A DNA stretch of 64,000 nt from Eleginops maclovinus (GCF_036324505.1 NC_086370.1:21358790-21422789); one strand, 5' to 3'. Numbered from the stretch's first letter, positions 11,614-28,597 are shown. The notes: generated by a model from the sequence alone, not told the origin. Numbers and translations: made by a program.

Positions 11614-11995
11614 TTAAAGGGGCCATATCGCCTTCCTGTAGTGTGTTGTATAGGTTTAAGTGCATGTAAATGGTCTGCAAAGGATAACATCCCTGTGTTC
11701 CCTCCATTGGACTCCTTTGTTGACTTCCTGAACACAGTGACATCACTTTGTAACACTTGTGCTTCTGTTGGCTAGCGCTCTAACACATCGTCGTAGTCTA
11801 AGGTGTGGGACATCTCTAAGCGGTTGACCAATCATCAACAGAGCTTCTAAGCTAACCAATCAGAGCAGACTGGGTTCTGGTTTCAGACAGAGGGTGAAAG
11901 GAGGTGCTGCAGTACAGACAGTATGAGAAACATTAAAGCATGGACACATGTCCCAGGAGAGGCACAAGATGCAAATATGAACCTAAAATGAGTGT
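11614..11995 (+). mobile_element. TTAA-flanked CCAAT-box MITE, copy 1
   Basis: One of about ten copies in this window. Starts at TTAAAGGGGCC and contains the family landmarks in order: gcatgtaaatggtctgcaaagg, ctccattggactcc, gtgacatcac, ggctagcgctc, gcggttgaccaatca, ctaaccaatcagagcagac, ttcagacagagggtgaaa and agcatgg-acacatgtccc. The right end has lost the expected GGGCCCCTTTAA. Two CCAAT boxes remain. Confidence 0.85.
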
Positions 11996-12998
11996 AATAT
12001 TTCCTCCTCAAATAGAACACACACTGTTTTTGGTTTGCTGTAGTTGCTCCACAGTTTAAGGCCTTCAAAATGTTGATAGTTTAAAAGCTTGACCATTGAA
12101 CTTCATAGAAACACTCTGCTCTTTCTCCTTTGGCATCACTCTTTTCTGCTGCTTAAATGTCTAACAGAAATTCGACCACCAACACCAAGGACAGATGATT
12201 AACAATCTATGATGTCTGAGCTGAGGGCGGCTGATCTCTGGCAGTAAACACTCTTTTACTCATGATTAAAGGACAGAAGCAACCACAGCTGGAGGGTAAA
12301 TCATGTCAGGCTTCACTTAATGGAAGCCGTGTCGAGTTCTGGCAGTTGTTGTGTCCTGTTAATATTACGCGTCTTTGTTTAGTTAGCCGGGATGTGTTCG
12401 TTTAGCTTTAGTGTGGCTACACAGCGTTAGTGTTCCACACAGAGCCATTACATACGCGCTACATAATTAGCTCCTCCGCTCCTTCAGTGCTTGCGTGGGC
12501 GGTGTGTTTGTGTGTTGATTAAACATTGTGGCGTACGTGCAGATGTGTGCATATCTGTGATTTGCAATGTATCATAAGAAAACCCTGTGTTGTGTTTGTG
12601 AGTTTCTGTGCATCTGTGTGTCTGTGTGGGATCAGGGTTTGTTTCCATTGTGTGAGCATATTTCTGCATGCATTGTATAAAGACCTCTCTGAATGTGGGC
12701 TGTATACAGTTGATTCTGAGTGAGAGTCATTGCAGCATTTTCACATACAGTTCATCATTATTTTCTTTAATTGCCTAAATTGTCTAAAGCTTATATTTGT
12801 GCTTATGTAAGACCTTCTGAGTCTGCTGTGTGTTCATGGATGTGTATTAATGTGCATTTAATGTTGCTTATGTGCTTGTATTTCTGTCATTAGTTGATTA
12901 TGTATATTTTCTTTAAATGCAATCAACCTGCAAGGAATGAAAGTTAGCCTTAATGGCAAAATCTTGCAGCATTTTTATGATAGATTTATTAATTAATG
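11996..12998. other. Unique non-coding sequence
   Basis: No gene or recognised element. TG-rich but not a clean repeat around 12520-12650. Confidence 0.5.
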
Positions 12999-13245
12999 GG
13001 GCGGTGGTGGCAAAGTCCATAGGGGCTTGGCCTGGGAACTGGAAGGTCACCAGTTCAAGTCCCGAAAGACCAAGTGCCACCGTGGTGTCCCTGAGCAAGA
13101 CACTGGTTACCTACACTGCTCCCCGGGCGCCGTACATAATGGCAGCCCACTGCTCCTAACACTAGGATGGGTCAAATGCAGAGACCGCATTTCGTTGTCC
13201 TAGTACTTGTACTCTGTGCAATGACAATAAAGTTGAATCTTCATC
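12999..13245 (+). mobile_element. tRNA-derived SINE
   Basis: The left part resembles a tRNA gene with internal RNA polymerase III promoter: an A-box-like stretch after ggcggtggtggc (about 13001-13020) and a B-box agttcaagtcc at 13052-13062. The body (ccctgagcaagacac, gctccccgggcgcc, ggatgggtcaaatgcagag) is a layout I know from teleost SINEs. The tail ends in caatgacaataaagttgaatc, as in LINE-mobilised SINEs. It is not a functional tRNA because the cloverleaf is not kept after the B-box. Confidence 0.85.
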
Positions 13246-15560
<2,315 letters not shown>

Positions 15561-15895
15561 TGCCTCTTTATGTCATGGCTTGTTTATTTTTAAATGTATT
15601 ACCTCTTTGTTGTCTTGTCTAGTTTGACCTGCTGTCTCTAGTATCCTGTGTCTGATTGTGTGATTGTTTCCATCTCTCCTCCCCAGCTGTGTCTTGTCTT
15701 GTGATTACCCTTGTGTGTGTTTAGTCTTGCTTTCCCTCGGGTTCGTTGTCGTTGGTTTTTGTCCGGATCCTACCTCTTTCTCCCCGTTCTGTAAATGTCT
15801 AATTCTTCTCAGTTTTTCTTTTTGTTCACGCGAGATTGTTGTTACTGCCTTTGGGTTCACCATCCGGCCTAACCCTGACACTTTATTCCTTAATT
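15561..15895 (+). mobile_element. Dispersed teleost repeat, copy 2 (class unassigned)
   Basis: Opposite-orientation relative of 5258-5630. The shared core here is cagctgtgtcttgtcttgtg at about 15687-15706. The block is pyrimidine/TG-rich and ends near ggcctaaccctgacacttta. It is more diverged than copy 1 and lacks that copy's polyadenylation-like motif. The two copies lie about 10 kb apart in inverted orientation. Confidence 0.6.
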
Positions 15896-17998
<2,103 letters not shown>

Positions 17999-18432
17999 CT
18001 CATTCTCAGGTTCATATCGGTATTTATCCCTCTCCTGGGACATGTCTCCATGCTTTAATGTTCAAAAAGCTCTTTATGTGTCTCATACTGCCTGTGCTGC
18101 AGCTCCTCTTCTCACCCTCTGTCTGAAACCAGAGCCCAGTCTGCTCTGATTGGTTAGCTGGCCAGCTCTAGTGTGATTGGTCAACCTCTAAGTCCCACCC
18201 CTTAGACTATCACATACAATAAGTTGGAGCGCTGGCCAATAGAAGCACTTTTACTGAAGTAAACTTAGTAGTCCAATGGAGGTGTTTTCAGGCAAGGGGT
18301 GAGTGTGTGAGAGAGAAACTCCCTCTGGGGGCGACACAGAAATTTCAGGCTTTGCAGACCATTAACATCCACTAAAACCTACACACTCAAGGAAAGGGAA
18401 ACCCCCTAAAAACACAATAGGGCCGCTTTAAG
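17999..18432 (-). mobile_element. TTAA-flanked CCAAT-box MITE, copy 2 (minus)
   Basis: Near full-length copy in the minus orientation, ending at 18432 with ...gggccgctTTAA. It keeps three inverted CCAAT signals (gattggttagctgg, gattggtcaacc, ggccaatagaag) and the inverted landmarks gggacatgtctccatgc and caccctctgtctgaaacc. A gagagagaaactccctctggggg insertion-like segment is shared only with copy 45699-45936 (gagggagtttctctctc). Confidence 0.88.
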
Positions 18433-18466
18433 TTTTAAAAGATGGATAGGCTGTTTTCCACATGTA

Positions 18467-18772
18467 CAGCTAGGTCCATAAATATTAGGAAGTTTTCCTA
18501 ATTTTAGTTCTGTACATCACCACAACACATTTTAAAAGTAACCATTCAGACTTTCAGCTTTAATTCAGTGTGTTGAACAAAATGATTGCATAAAAATGTG
18601 AGGAACTAAAGCATTTTAAACACAATCCCTTCATTTCAGGGGCTCAAAAGCAATTGGACAAATTAAATAACTGAAAATAAAATGTTCATTTCTAATACTT
18701 GGTTGAAAACCAAACTAAACAGGTAAAAAAACTAAACTTGTGTCAGTGTCCAAATATATATGGACCTAACTG
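18467..18772. mobile_element. Mariner/Tc1-type MITE with inverted ends
   Basis: A 306-bp element with terminal inverted repeats: left CAGCTAGGTCCATAAATATT, right the complement of CAGTTAGGTCCATATATATT. TA dinucleotides immediately outside both ends (18465-18466 and 18773-18774) fit the TA target duplication of Tc1/mariner elements. No transposase frame remains, so it would depend on an enzyme supplied in trans. The AGGTCCATAAATATT end is familiar from teleost mariner-like elements. Confidence 0.85.
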
Positions 18773-18774
18773 TA

Positions 18775-20050
18775 TATTTGAGTGTGGAAAGTAAATGTTG
18801 ATCAGTGTTGGACAAAACATCCCTGAAATTTGATCAATTTTGTCGATTTGTCTTGGAAAATGTGGGGATTTTTTAATACTTTAACGTAACACTAAAATAG
18901 TTTGTAGCTGTGGAATGACTCAATGTCTGATGAGTAATGAGCAAACCGTTACACCTTGCTCGTAAAACAATGCAATCATATAGAGTGATATCTCCAAAAT
19001 GAAGGTAATGGTGGCGATAAATAGTGTTTAGTCGTGTTACTTATTAGCAGGTAGATTAACTAACAACAACCTGAAATCCATTGCAAACAATAGAGAGTGT
19101 TACTCGATGTGATCCCTGAGCACTGCCTTTTCTCTTAAAGTTAGCCACTGAGCTTCTCTGCAGGATACCAGCAGAGCTCAACTCGTGACATGCCTTGCTC
19201 GTGGGCACCCTGCCTGTAATTGCAGAGTGACAACATGTCCTTTTCCATTTGTGTGCCCAGGTTTTCCTCTGAAATGCAGCCGCCTCTCTGTTCGCAGGCT
19301 CTCTCCTTTGTAGTCATTTGACTTCCATCGCCTTCAAAACCGCCTGAAAAATTCCGCTCAACTTCACACCTCTGTCCCCCACCACACCGCTCACTCCTCC
19401 CGCAGCTCTTCCCCTTAAAGTGGGTATTGCAGGCAGTAGTAAGTTGGCTTGGCAGTTTAGATTGTAGTCGGCCGGCTCCGTACTAAAGGTATTAGCATTT
19501 AAATTCGACTGCCTCGAGGTTTCATAGATCAGAGGCTTGGATCTGCCTGTTTCCAAGTTTGGAAGAAACTTATTCATTTTACATTGAGAGTGAAGTGTCC
19601 AAGGCCATTGGAGTAACACATGCAGGCTCTACAAAAGGAGGCTGAAGCACGTGGATGTATATAACGGTGAAAGTTATCACATAATGGAGACCTAGAGACT
19701 GCTTTTCGAGCTGTCTTCACACATCTAAACTCAAGGTTTGGACGTTTCTTCTATAGGTCTTTGCTGAGAGTGTTAGACTCATTAATATTTAAATGTGTGG
19801 ATATCACATTTTGACTGTTTTCTGTGAGGTTTTTACACAGAAAAAGAAACAGTATTGAGTTAATATAAGCTTTTTTCTGACCCCTAATATCATATTTCCA
19901 TACAGTCTGCTGTTGACTGTGATCATTGGCCAATCAGCAATAAGGTAGGTACATGATGTGAGAACTGAGCAACCCAATACCATGGTGGAAGAGCGCTCCT
20001 CAAGGGTATAATTACACCATTTTTGCCAGTGTATATGCATATATCTGGAA
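18775..20050. other. Unique non-coding sequence
   Basis: No gene or repeat recognised. A 101-codon minus-strand frame at 19314-19619 has no domain hint. Confidence 0.5.
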
Positions 20051-20051
20051 T

Positions 20052-20096
20052 ATTTAAAGAGAAAATCCCCAAAAGAATATAACAGGGCCCTTTAAA
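20052..20096 (-). mobile_element. Possible terminal fragment of the TTAA MITE family
   Basis: Read on the minus strand, TTAAAGGGCCCTGTTATATT followed by cttttggggattttctc resembles the left end of the TTAAAGGGGCCCTATTCTG family. Only about 45 bp match, so this could be a different element with similar ends. Confidence 0.4.
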
Positions 20097-20588
20097 ACCA
20101 CACAACAATACTAATTTTGCAACTGATTGACCAAAAGAGGATAAAATAATAAAGTGTAGTCGTCTTAACGAGTCAGTCACAGGTCACGATTGTTCAGCTT
20201 TGCCTCTCTGCATCTTCATCTTTGTTGTACCGCATTTATTCCTTCCATGTTTTCACCCCTTAGTGACCCCATCCTGAGCAAACTGACCCTTTACGCCCCC
20301 CTTTAATGTCACTATTCCCTTCTTCTTCTCTCAATCTCTGCAAGCACACAGAAACTGGACTTGTTGACAAAGAGACGGACGCAGAGTGATTGACTCAGCG
20401 GGCGAGGAGACAGGCTGCCAATAGGGATAACTCAACACAGAGCCCTGATTCCACACCTTAAAACCAAACCCACACGTTGCCGTAATTACCTCGGACAGTT
20501 TGGTGTAAAAAGGAATGAGGGCGACACAAAAGAGCTGAGACTGATCTGTGACAGCTCAATGAAGCCTGACTGAGGACCACAACCCAAT

Positions 20589-20952
20589 TTAAAGGTCACC
20601 CATTATGCAAAATCTACTTTTTGATGTCTTCATTACATAATCATGTGTCGCCTCTGTGTTAAGAGACTCTGAAAGTCTCAGGAACAAAGACCCCACTCTT
20701 TGTGATGTCACAATGTCTTACTGGGTTGTGCAACTATTAGCCCATAACCAACCGAGGTAAGACCCGCCCAGCTGATCACCTGAATCTCCTGCTAGAGCAA
20801 CACTGTATTTTTTTAAACCAATCACCTCTCATAGGGGGCGTGGCCAGCAGCAGCTCATTAGCATTTAAAGCTACAGACACATAATCAGCCCTTTAGGAAC
20901 AGGGCTGAAACAGAGGGGATTGTGGAATGCTACAAGGATCTGTTTGGTGTTT
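20589..20952 (+). mobile_element. Second teleost MITE family (TTAAAGGTCACC...)
   Basis: Starts at tttaaaggtcacccattatg and contains gatgtcacaatgtcttactggg, taagacccgcccagctgatcacc, ataggggg-cgtggccagcagcagc and gctcattagcatttaaagc. I recognise this arrangement as a common non-autonomous teleost DNA element. The right end is missing and abuts the next element. Confidence 0.65.
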
Positions 20953-21215
20953 CAGCTGGTGGTGCAATGTAATGTAGAACATTTACTTAAAGACTGTAGG
21001 TAAGAACAATTTCCAGGTACTTTTGAGCTACTTTACTTGTGTTTATTTATTGTATGCTACTTTAAACTATAAAAACAATATTGTACTTTTTACTCCACTT
21101 CATTAAAATGCTATGCTGTTATGCACAACGCAGTATGAGGGCAAATGAAGCATGTACACATGTCAAAGTAGATGCACAAACTACACATTTCAATCTAAAA
21201 ATATGAATAACAGAT
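20953..21215 (+). mobile_element. Diverged third copy of the hAT-like element
   Basis: Begins with cagctggtggtgcaatgtaatg, comparable to the cagtggtgtaaagtacattt terminus at 53108, and continues with caggtacttttgagctactttac and ttgtactttttactcc. It is older than the copies at 8633 and 53108 and has no tandem array. Confidence 0.55.
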
Positions 21216-21872
21216 ATCCTTTAAATGTAAATGCTGCAGATGGTGATCCCAATTACCCGAGAAATGTCCAGAGGTCACTGAAGTGTTTTGATTGCTTTAG
21301 TCTGATTGCTGTCTGCTAATCCAAAGGACGCAAGTTTATCTTTTCCTGTGTAAAAAACATACAATAACACACTATGTTCTACACACGAAGCCCTAACCCA
21401 CTGTGGCCTCATCAGAGCTGCAACATAGTCTGTCAAAATGAAACACACACAGAAGCCAACACAGTCATTCAAGACTGAGAATAAACAAACACTTGAAGAT
21501 TATCCTCGTGTGTGAAATAGTACCTACACTCCTGGAGAATGAATGAATGCAATGAAAGGCAGAGTCATTTAGCGGCCCCCTGCTCAGGGCTAACACACGG
21601 CAGACATTATACAGTAAATCAGATGGCGTGGTGATAGTGTCTTTATTTTGGTCCATGTATAAACAGCCATAAAACAAAGCTGTTTGCTGCTGTGAATTGA
21701 TTTCAGGCCAAAGGGCATGTTATGTTTTTCTTTGGCAGGAACTGAGAGGCCTGGCACACCCTCAGGGTTCAGTGCCAAAAACTAACAAGGTGTTTCACAG
21801 CTCAGTCAGAAGCAGCACTGAACGTCTCCAATAGCGGCTTTCAAACCTTCCAATGAGCCACTATCGAGAGGG
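21216..21872. other. Unique non-coding sequence
   Basis: Nothing recognised. Overlapping minus-strand frames of 60-70 codons lack family features. Confidence 0.5.
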
Positions 21873-22145
21873 ACTGACATGTGTTATACAGATTTGTGTG
21901 CATGTAAATGGTCTGCAGAGGCTAAAATCCAAAAGTTCCCTGCCTGAAATGCCTCACTTGGACTCTTTTTCTTCCAGAACATAATGACATCGCTATGAAA
22001 CAATTGCGCTTCTATTGGCTAGCGCTCCAACACATTGTACGTGAAGGGGAGGGACATCCCTAAGCGGTTGACCAATCACAACAGAGAGACCAAGTATTAA
22101 TCCAAATATCAGCTCTGGTTTCATAACACCATTTTTAAAAGGGTG
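21873..22145 (+). mobile_element. TTAA MITE family, copy 3 (truncated)
   Basis: Carries gcatgtaaatggtctgcaga, ctattggctagcgctccaac and taagcggttgaccaatcac. The left terminus and the ctaaccaatcagagc block are lost. Confidence 0.8.
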
Positions 22146-22202
22146 AAATAAAACATGTTCCAGTTACATAACAGCAGAGAGAGAACCATCCCTGCCATGA
22201 CA

Positions 22203-22243
22203 ACACACACACCCACACACACAGACACACACACACACACACA
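22203..22243. repeat. Imperfect (CA)n microsatellite
   Basis: CA run interrupted by CC and GA. Confidence 0.9.
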
Positions 22244-22413
22244 GTAGCTTAACACTGTCAGATATCTCTCTGTTTCACACACTGGAAACTGTCAACGGTC
22301 CTCCCCCCCTCCCCTGCAGACAAACATAAAACACACACTCACAGCACGCCTGACATCACACTCCTTGTCATGCACACACACAGCTCACAAACACATACAT
22401 AATCATACACATG

Positions 22414-22415
<2 letters not shown>

Positions 22416-22477
<62 letters not shown>
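22416..22477. repeat. (CA)n microsatellite, 62 bp
   Basis: Perfect CA run following an imperfect CA-rich lead-in from about 22370. Confidence 0.97.
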
Positions 22478-22660
22478 ATGTCAGTCACAGAGCACTGTCA
22501 GCTTTGGTGTCCATGTCTCTAAAATAAGCATCGACAAACCCTCCACTCTCCAAATATACTGTATGTTTATCTGTTTACCAATATATGTTTTCCATGTCAT
22601 TTGAGTTTAATATACCAAGTTTATAACTGTTAACGTGCTGCTGTCAAAAACAAATGAACA

Positions 22661-22695
22661 ATAATAATAATAATAACACTTATTATTATTATTAT
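22661..22695. repeat. (ATA)n/(TAT)n perfect hairpin
   Basis: ataataataataataa (22661-22676) and its exact complement ttattattattattat (22680-22695) are separated by only three bases, giving a 16-bp stem with a CAC loop. Confidence 0.95.
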
Positions 22696-23654
22696 AGAAA
22701 TAAGAATAAAAACATAAGATTAATTAATTAATTATTACAATATTTGCAAATCAGATCAATCAATAAAATACAGCTAAATCCAGTTCAATAAAAGTGAAAA
22801 TAGCACAGACTGAACGTTAAATTTACCAATTTGAACAACTTTTTGTAATCCTCCAAGTCGCTTAAACTGCTTACATTACGCTTTAAGTTTTACTGAATTT
22901 CACTGAAAAAGATCGTTCAGTTCACATGCAGTCCGCATCGGATATTGAGTGAGAAGCAAAGTGATTCTATTCTCCTCAAAGTATTTTTAAAGTCTCAGAT
23001 TTGAGCCTAAAAAGTTCTGCATGGAATGTTATTCTGTGTGTAAAACCAATAGCGTTCAAATCAACTGAAATAACCAGTGTCTTGGGGGGCTGGATTTGGG
23101 TCTCTGTCTGCCTGAAATCTAATATCTTTTAAATTCCTTATAGTAATCTTTCAACAAACTTTGGTTGTACCCAAAGAAAAGAGATCGGATTATTTAAAAA
23201 GCCTCCAGCTTTATTCATTTCACAGACTTATTTATTGATATCGGTGTCGTGTTCTGGGAATAAGACCAGAAGGTATTTTAAAGAACATTTGATCCCGAGG
23301 CTGATGAGATATTTCACTCGGTTTTCAGGTTTGCTTCTCGCTTGTTTTCTTCTTGTTTTGCCATTGATCTGTAATTTCACCCTTTTTATTTTCCACTTGC
23401 TGTTCCGGGGTTTATGTTGTTATATTGGACGGTATATTTCATGATGCAATCACGCCCTGGTTGATGCACATGCCCCATTAACGGAATGGCTGAGCTGATC
23501 AATATCATGAAACATGCCTCGCAAATGTAAAACAAGCGAGCTCCATCCAGAGCCAAACAACTTCCTGCTGTGAGGCCGTCTGCCCACAATGGTACAGTTA
23601 ATGGGCATTAGACATGTTTAGGAGGAGATTAGCAGCCACAATGAGATAGCACAG
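22696..23654. other. Unique non-coding sequence
   Basis: No gene or repeat recognised. Confidence 0.5.
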
Positions 23655-23961
23655 ATGTAAAGTAGAGCAGGAATGAGTCCTCAAACCCATATATGAGTTA
23701 GCATTTTACAACCCTGATCGTTAGTCTGAAAGTCAATGTGTTTTTGAACGTTTTCGGACTGAATAAGACCTGTGGTAAAAACAAGCTGAGCAGATTTTAA
23801 CATGTCCTTCTACGCCATACATCAGTACATACCCCACAGTTTGATCTTTTTTCTGATCTTGAGACGACTAAATTGCATCACGCCGAACATTAGCCTCAAT
23901 ACTCCAAAAGCCAATGGAAAAACCCCATTGCTTGTTGTCAAGGGAACCGTGGTGATGCTAA
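23655..23961 (+). mobile_element. Dispersed repeat family C, copy 1
   Basis: Shares gcaggaatgagtcct and the spaced blocks gttagca, gtcaatg, tgaataagacctgtgg, ccaatggaaaaaccccattg and gggaaccgtggtgatgct with 55450-55810, and its right part with 43122-43178. Class unknown, no coding frame. Confidence 0.6.
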
Positions 23962-25189
23962 CTCACGGGTCTGATTACAAAATGACTCTTTTATACTCAC
24001 CTCGTTCTCCTCTCCATTGCTCTTTTCTAACCATCTATTTATATTCCCTATCCCATTCCCATCGTATATGTATTTTTTTTGGCTCTACCTCCTCTCTGCC
24101 CTCTGGTCTGGTGTCTAAATGTTTTGTGGTGCAGAGAAACTGAGAAAAGACAAGAGAGAGTCTGGGGTCTGGATTTGTTTTGGTTCGGTGCCATACAAGT
24201 ATAATGCTCAGACAGTCTGTGGTGTTGTGCCAGGAGAAGCCATGGAGGAGGGGGTCGGACAGCTTCATAATAGCCAGTGCTTTCGAATTAAACACATTGA
24301 CAGCTCCAGTGAACGCTCTGATGTGGGTGATTAACAACGAGGAGGATTCCAAGCAGGCTACAAAATGAAGTGTTATGGTGGCTTTAGGTGTTTCTGAACC
24401 ATGGCAAATATCTGATCAGTAGTGAACGGTAGCTCATTACATTCATTTCATGCCTTTTTATTTCAGCCCAATGAGGAGCAGTTCTTCTGGAGGCAATCTA
24501 GGTGATCTATTAGGGCAGCATCATCTGCGTAATATACACAGCGCCATGGGCTGAAACCGGAGTTCAGTCAATACAAATGAAGGCGTCCACCTCCAGTCAG
24601 TTCTTTATTTTGGGGTTTTCTTTGGTTGATTTTACACAAACTTAGTCTTGGCTTTTAGAATGTGAAACTTTTAAAGACATATATTTAGACGATAAATACA
24701 TTTTGGAAGCTGGTAAACCAACACCACCTCCTCCCAATTGTCCAGTTTGAGTCTAATGGTGGAGCTAGCACAGTGGCTACTACATGTGGTACAATATTAC
24801 ACACTACTGACTGATTCACGGTCCGTTCACAGAGCCATCATCGAACTGAATCATACATTTATGACAAACAGTGTGTTTCAATTCTTCCATGAAATCCACC
24901 AGGGGTTAGCGAAGCCCCTTTAATATTACTGCCTCACACACGCTTCCTTTCTGTACTTCCTCTCAGTGCAAAATCTGAAAAGAACTGCTTGAGAGACGAA
25001 TCTTAAAACAAATGTGAGTGTAGACCCTTGACGACACTTCACCTACACACACCGATATCCTTCAGGTAAGGATGTATGTCCTTAATGGACGTCCTGTACA
25101 GCAGTTTGCAAAAGAGCACTTCATTCCTACTTCCGTTTTTCTGAAGCAGTGTTTCAACTCTGAGCGTTGAATCCCAGTGACATCACAGC
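23962..25189. other. Unique non-coding sequence
   Basis: No gene or repeat recognised. Opposed short frames at 24035-24368 on both strands look like chance. Confidence 0.5.
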
Positions 25190-25558
25190 TTTATTCTGCT
25201 TTGGGGTTTTCCATTTCCTTTCCTGTAGTGGCTCATATGGGTTTCTGTGCATGTAAATGGTCTGCAAAGGTTAAAATCCCAACATCACTATGTAACACTC
25301 AAGCTTCTTTTTGCTAGCTCTCCAAAACACGGCTAAGGGGCTGGACACCTCTAAGCGGTTGAAACATCACAACAGAGCCGGCCAGCTAACCAATCAGAGC
25401 AGACTGGGCTCTGGTTTCAGACAGAGGGTGAAAAGAGGAGCTGCAGCACAGGCAGTATGAGAGATATAAAGAGGTTTTTGAATATTAAAGCATGGAGACA
25501 TGTCCCAGGAGAGGAACTCAATACTCATACGAAGTTGGGAATGAGCAGGCCCCTTTAA
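25190..25558 (+). mobile_element. TTAA MITE family, copy 4
   Basis: Runs from ttattctgctttggggtttt to gcaggcccctTTAA, so the right terminus is intact. The first two CCAAT sites are mutated; aaccaatcagagc and cagacagagggtgaaaagag remain. Confidence 0.85.
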
Positions 25559-27438
25559 AGCTTGGAAACCCCTCCAATCAATGTTTCCTGCTCTTGTTCT
25601 GAATGCTCTTCTCTAATCAGGCAAAACCACATATTTAAATAAATCATGATGAAAAAACAAATGCTCCATTACATGTCATTTTGAATGAGCCTTCATGAAT
25701 TAATGATATCTTGGTGGTTGCATAATGGATATGAGGATTTTATCTCCCTTAATGTGTGGGTATCTATGTGTGACACTATGAGAGTGTACCTGCATGTGTA
25801 TTTGTACATAAATCTGTGTGTGTGTGTTCCTTCTTTTATGTGCTTGCGCCTGCGAGTCCTAAATTATTTCCCAACTTGATTATTTCAAGGTGTTTTTTTT
25901 TTTTGGTTTCACTAAACTACATATTTCCCCACAGGCCGTTTCTGATGCTCATAAAATGATAGTTGTTTTGTGCGTTTGGGATATTTGACTGAGCAGGCTG
26001 GTGCATGCTGGGATATGAATGGGTGTGATTTGGACAGAAGGCGGTGGGAGTGAGAGTGTCTCGTTGTTTTTCATGCTTCATCTCTTTGTTTGTTAGAGGC
26101 CTCTTAGCTCGCCTCACATGTGCACTTAGATCTCAGTGGCGGCGCATCGTTCTGTGAGAGGAGATGATTATCACTTGAAATGTTAACGGGGGATTCTGAC
26201 ACTTTATTAACTCTACTCAGATAATCTGCTCTCTGACTCAGCCTTCACACTGACGGGACTCTGTCTGTTTACACGAATGCAGAATTACTCTTAAAGTGGA
26301 AATACTGAAGAAAGGAACGTGTACAAATTAAGAACTATACTTGTACAAATATGATATGGAGATTGATGGTACACAAAGGCATAAACCAAGCGAAAACCAT
26401 TCCACCTATCCATTTTGCACTGGTTTTTTTTGGATGGCAGAGGCCAACACACCAGACAGTCCTCTTCCTAGCCACGCCCTCCTGCTCTTCCTGGGGGATC
26501 CCGAGGCACTTCACTTCAGGCCCTTTAGCGTGTTCTCAGTTGGATATTTTCCAGAATGACTTGTCATGTCCATATCTCCGTGTACATTAGAGGTTATCGA
26601 TCAGCTATGAGACTTATCCCATAAAGAACAAACACATAGCTACAGGGTCAACTGTCAATGAACCTGTTTTACAGAGCAATGCACAGCGTGGTGACAAAGA
26701 GAATGAAGCACTTCTGCTCAGACTGCTCGTCTCCTAACTTTCCAGAAGTTTCCAGGCAGATTGCGGTAAAATAAGTCACACATTATCAAATCCTTCATGC
26801 GAGAAAAGTTCCATTATTGAGGTCACAGAAGTTAAAGCAGTACTTATGTGAAGAAACCGATTCAAAGCTCACAGCCTATCACTAAAATGAATCATTAATG
26901 CAGAATGAAGTGCAATTTCAGTTTGAATGAGAGCAACTGTTCCAAAATGAAAGGCCTATCAGGAAGGTGACACCCATCTTTACACAAATTATACGAACAA
27001 GTGAAGCTAATTATGTTGCTTGAAATGACAGGGGGAGTCCTAATGATTGTTATTAAAGATTATCCATGAACTGGAGGCGTTTGTGTTCCCATCCATGTTG
27101 CTAAAACACTAATCCCGTGGATTCAGTCTGCAGCAAAGTGGCACCGAATTTGTGCAAACAGTACGTTTCCGATTGAAAGTGTGAAATTTGCATGATTGGA
27201 ACGACTGCTGCAGAGATCCAAAGCCTTCAGCAGCTCACACACACACATACTGTCAACACTAATACACACATCCAGAAAAGTCCACCTGGCTGACTCTTGT
27301 TTGCTGTGTTTTAATAACGCCTCGACAACCAGACGCTCGCGTGGGCAGGGGTTCCCAAAAGCACCGTAGCACAAATCTTTTTCATTCCCCTCCACCGAGG
27401 GACAAAAATGATCTTATGGCTGAAACACATCCTAAGAA
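25559..27438. other. Unique non-coding sequence
   Basis: No gene or mobile element recognised. A 90-codon minus-strand frame (27123-27395) has no family motif. Confidence 0.5.
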
Positions 27439-27468
27439 GTGTGTGTGTGTGTGTGTGGGGGGGGGGGG
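27439..27468. repeat. (GT)n joined to a poly-G run
   Basis: About 19 bp of GT runs directly into a G run of about 12 bases. Confidence 0.9.
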
Positions 27469-27694
27469 ACCAAGCCAAGCAGGGGTGTAATGGGATTTAT
27501 AAAGACTAAACACACTCACAAATAAAGACCTCGTAATGCGGCAGAGATATGGATGCCAGAAAGAAAAGTGTTATCTAAAACAGAGACTGTAGCATGTTCC
27601 ACTGATCGGGGTTTGTTCTTATTCCAGCGCCTTTTCTTATAAAGTGACACTGCTAAGCTCACTGTCTTTGACACAGAAGGAGAGGGAGTGAGGC

Positions 27695-27748
27695 ATACAC
27701 ACACACACACACGTGGGTAAGTCTGGACACACACACACACACACACAC
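27695..27748. repeat. Two (CA)n runs
   Basis: CA runs at 27695-27712 and 27727-27748, separated by gtgggtaagtctgg. Confidence 0.92.
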
Positions 27749-27816
27749 TTGATCTCTTTGAAATGCACACCCACTCGGTGGGTTGAGATATGGCAGCTTT
27801 ATCTGATTTATCTTAA

Positions 27817-27941
<125 letters not shown>

Positions 27942-27999
27942 TACATGCATGACTCCCATTTTTTCTGCTGATTTGTTTGCTTACATGTATTCTGCACAG

Positions 28000-28256
28000 T
28001 AAACATGTGTCTGTGTCTGTAGTTTGAGGTTCAGTGAGGTCGTATTTCTGTATTTTTCATCAGTTTTTTCTACTGCTAGTGTCTTATTTCTGCATTAACT
28101 TGCACCAATGTCTGCCTTTCACCATTATCTTGCATTGTTATAATATTACTTTGTTATTTTTTATTGTTGCAGGAGCCTTGGAATTCAGATTTTCATTTCC
28201 AAATGGACTCTGTTGCGTATGACAATGAAGTCTTTAAATCTTCAAATCTTAGACAC
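28000..28256 (+). mobile_element. Possible retroposon 3' tail
   Basis: The stretch is T-rich and ends in gtatgacaatgaagtctttaaatcttcaaatctt, resembling the caatgacaataaagttgaatctt tail of the SINE at 13245. This suggests a LINE or SINE 3' end. No upstream body is recognised. Confidence 0.3.
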
Positions 28257-28597
28257 TGGCGTTGCTAGCTTGGTATTGTGGGTTGAACACGACTGCCCAA
28301 ACCAAGCTTCACAAATTATTGTTGCATATTTAACAAAATCATTTTAGATCTTTATAGGAATATTCTTTGAGCCTACAGACGGACAAAGGAGACGTGAAGT
28401 ACGAGGTATAAAGGACACAGTAGGTTCATTTGGATAAGCTGAGACGTGTACTGTAAAACCAACTCAACCAATCAGACAACAGTAGCCACTGAAAACATGA
28501 ACCTGGTCAACATTTCTTTCATACAGCTGCAAAAAAACAAGACATAAATCTGTCAGCTGTCCAATAGATTTCCATTACTGTGTGACTGTAAGGTTTA
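28257..28597. other. Unique non-coding sequence
   Basis: Nothing recognised. Confidence 0.45.

Noticed and set aside
12999..13075. Functional tRNA gene
   Set aside because: A- and B-box-like words are present, but the acceptor stem is not formed after the B-box and the sequence continues as a SINE body.
12953..13159. 68-codon frame over the SINE
   Set aside because: It is only the tRNA-like head and body of the SINE read in one frame.
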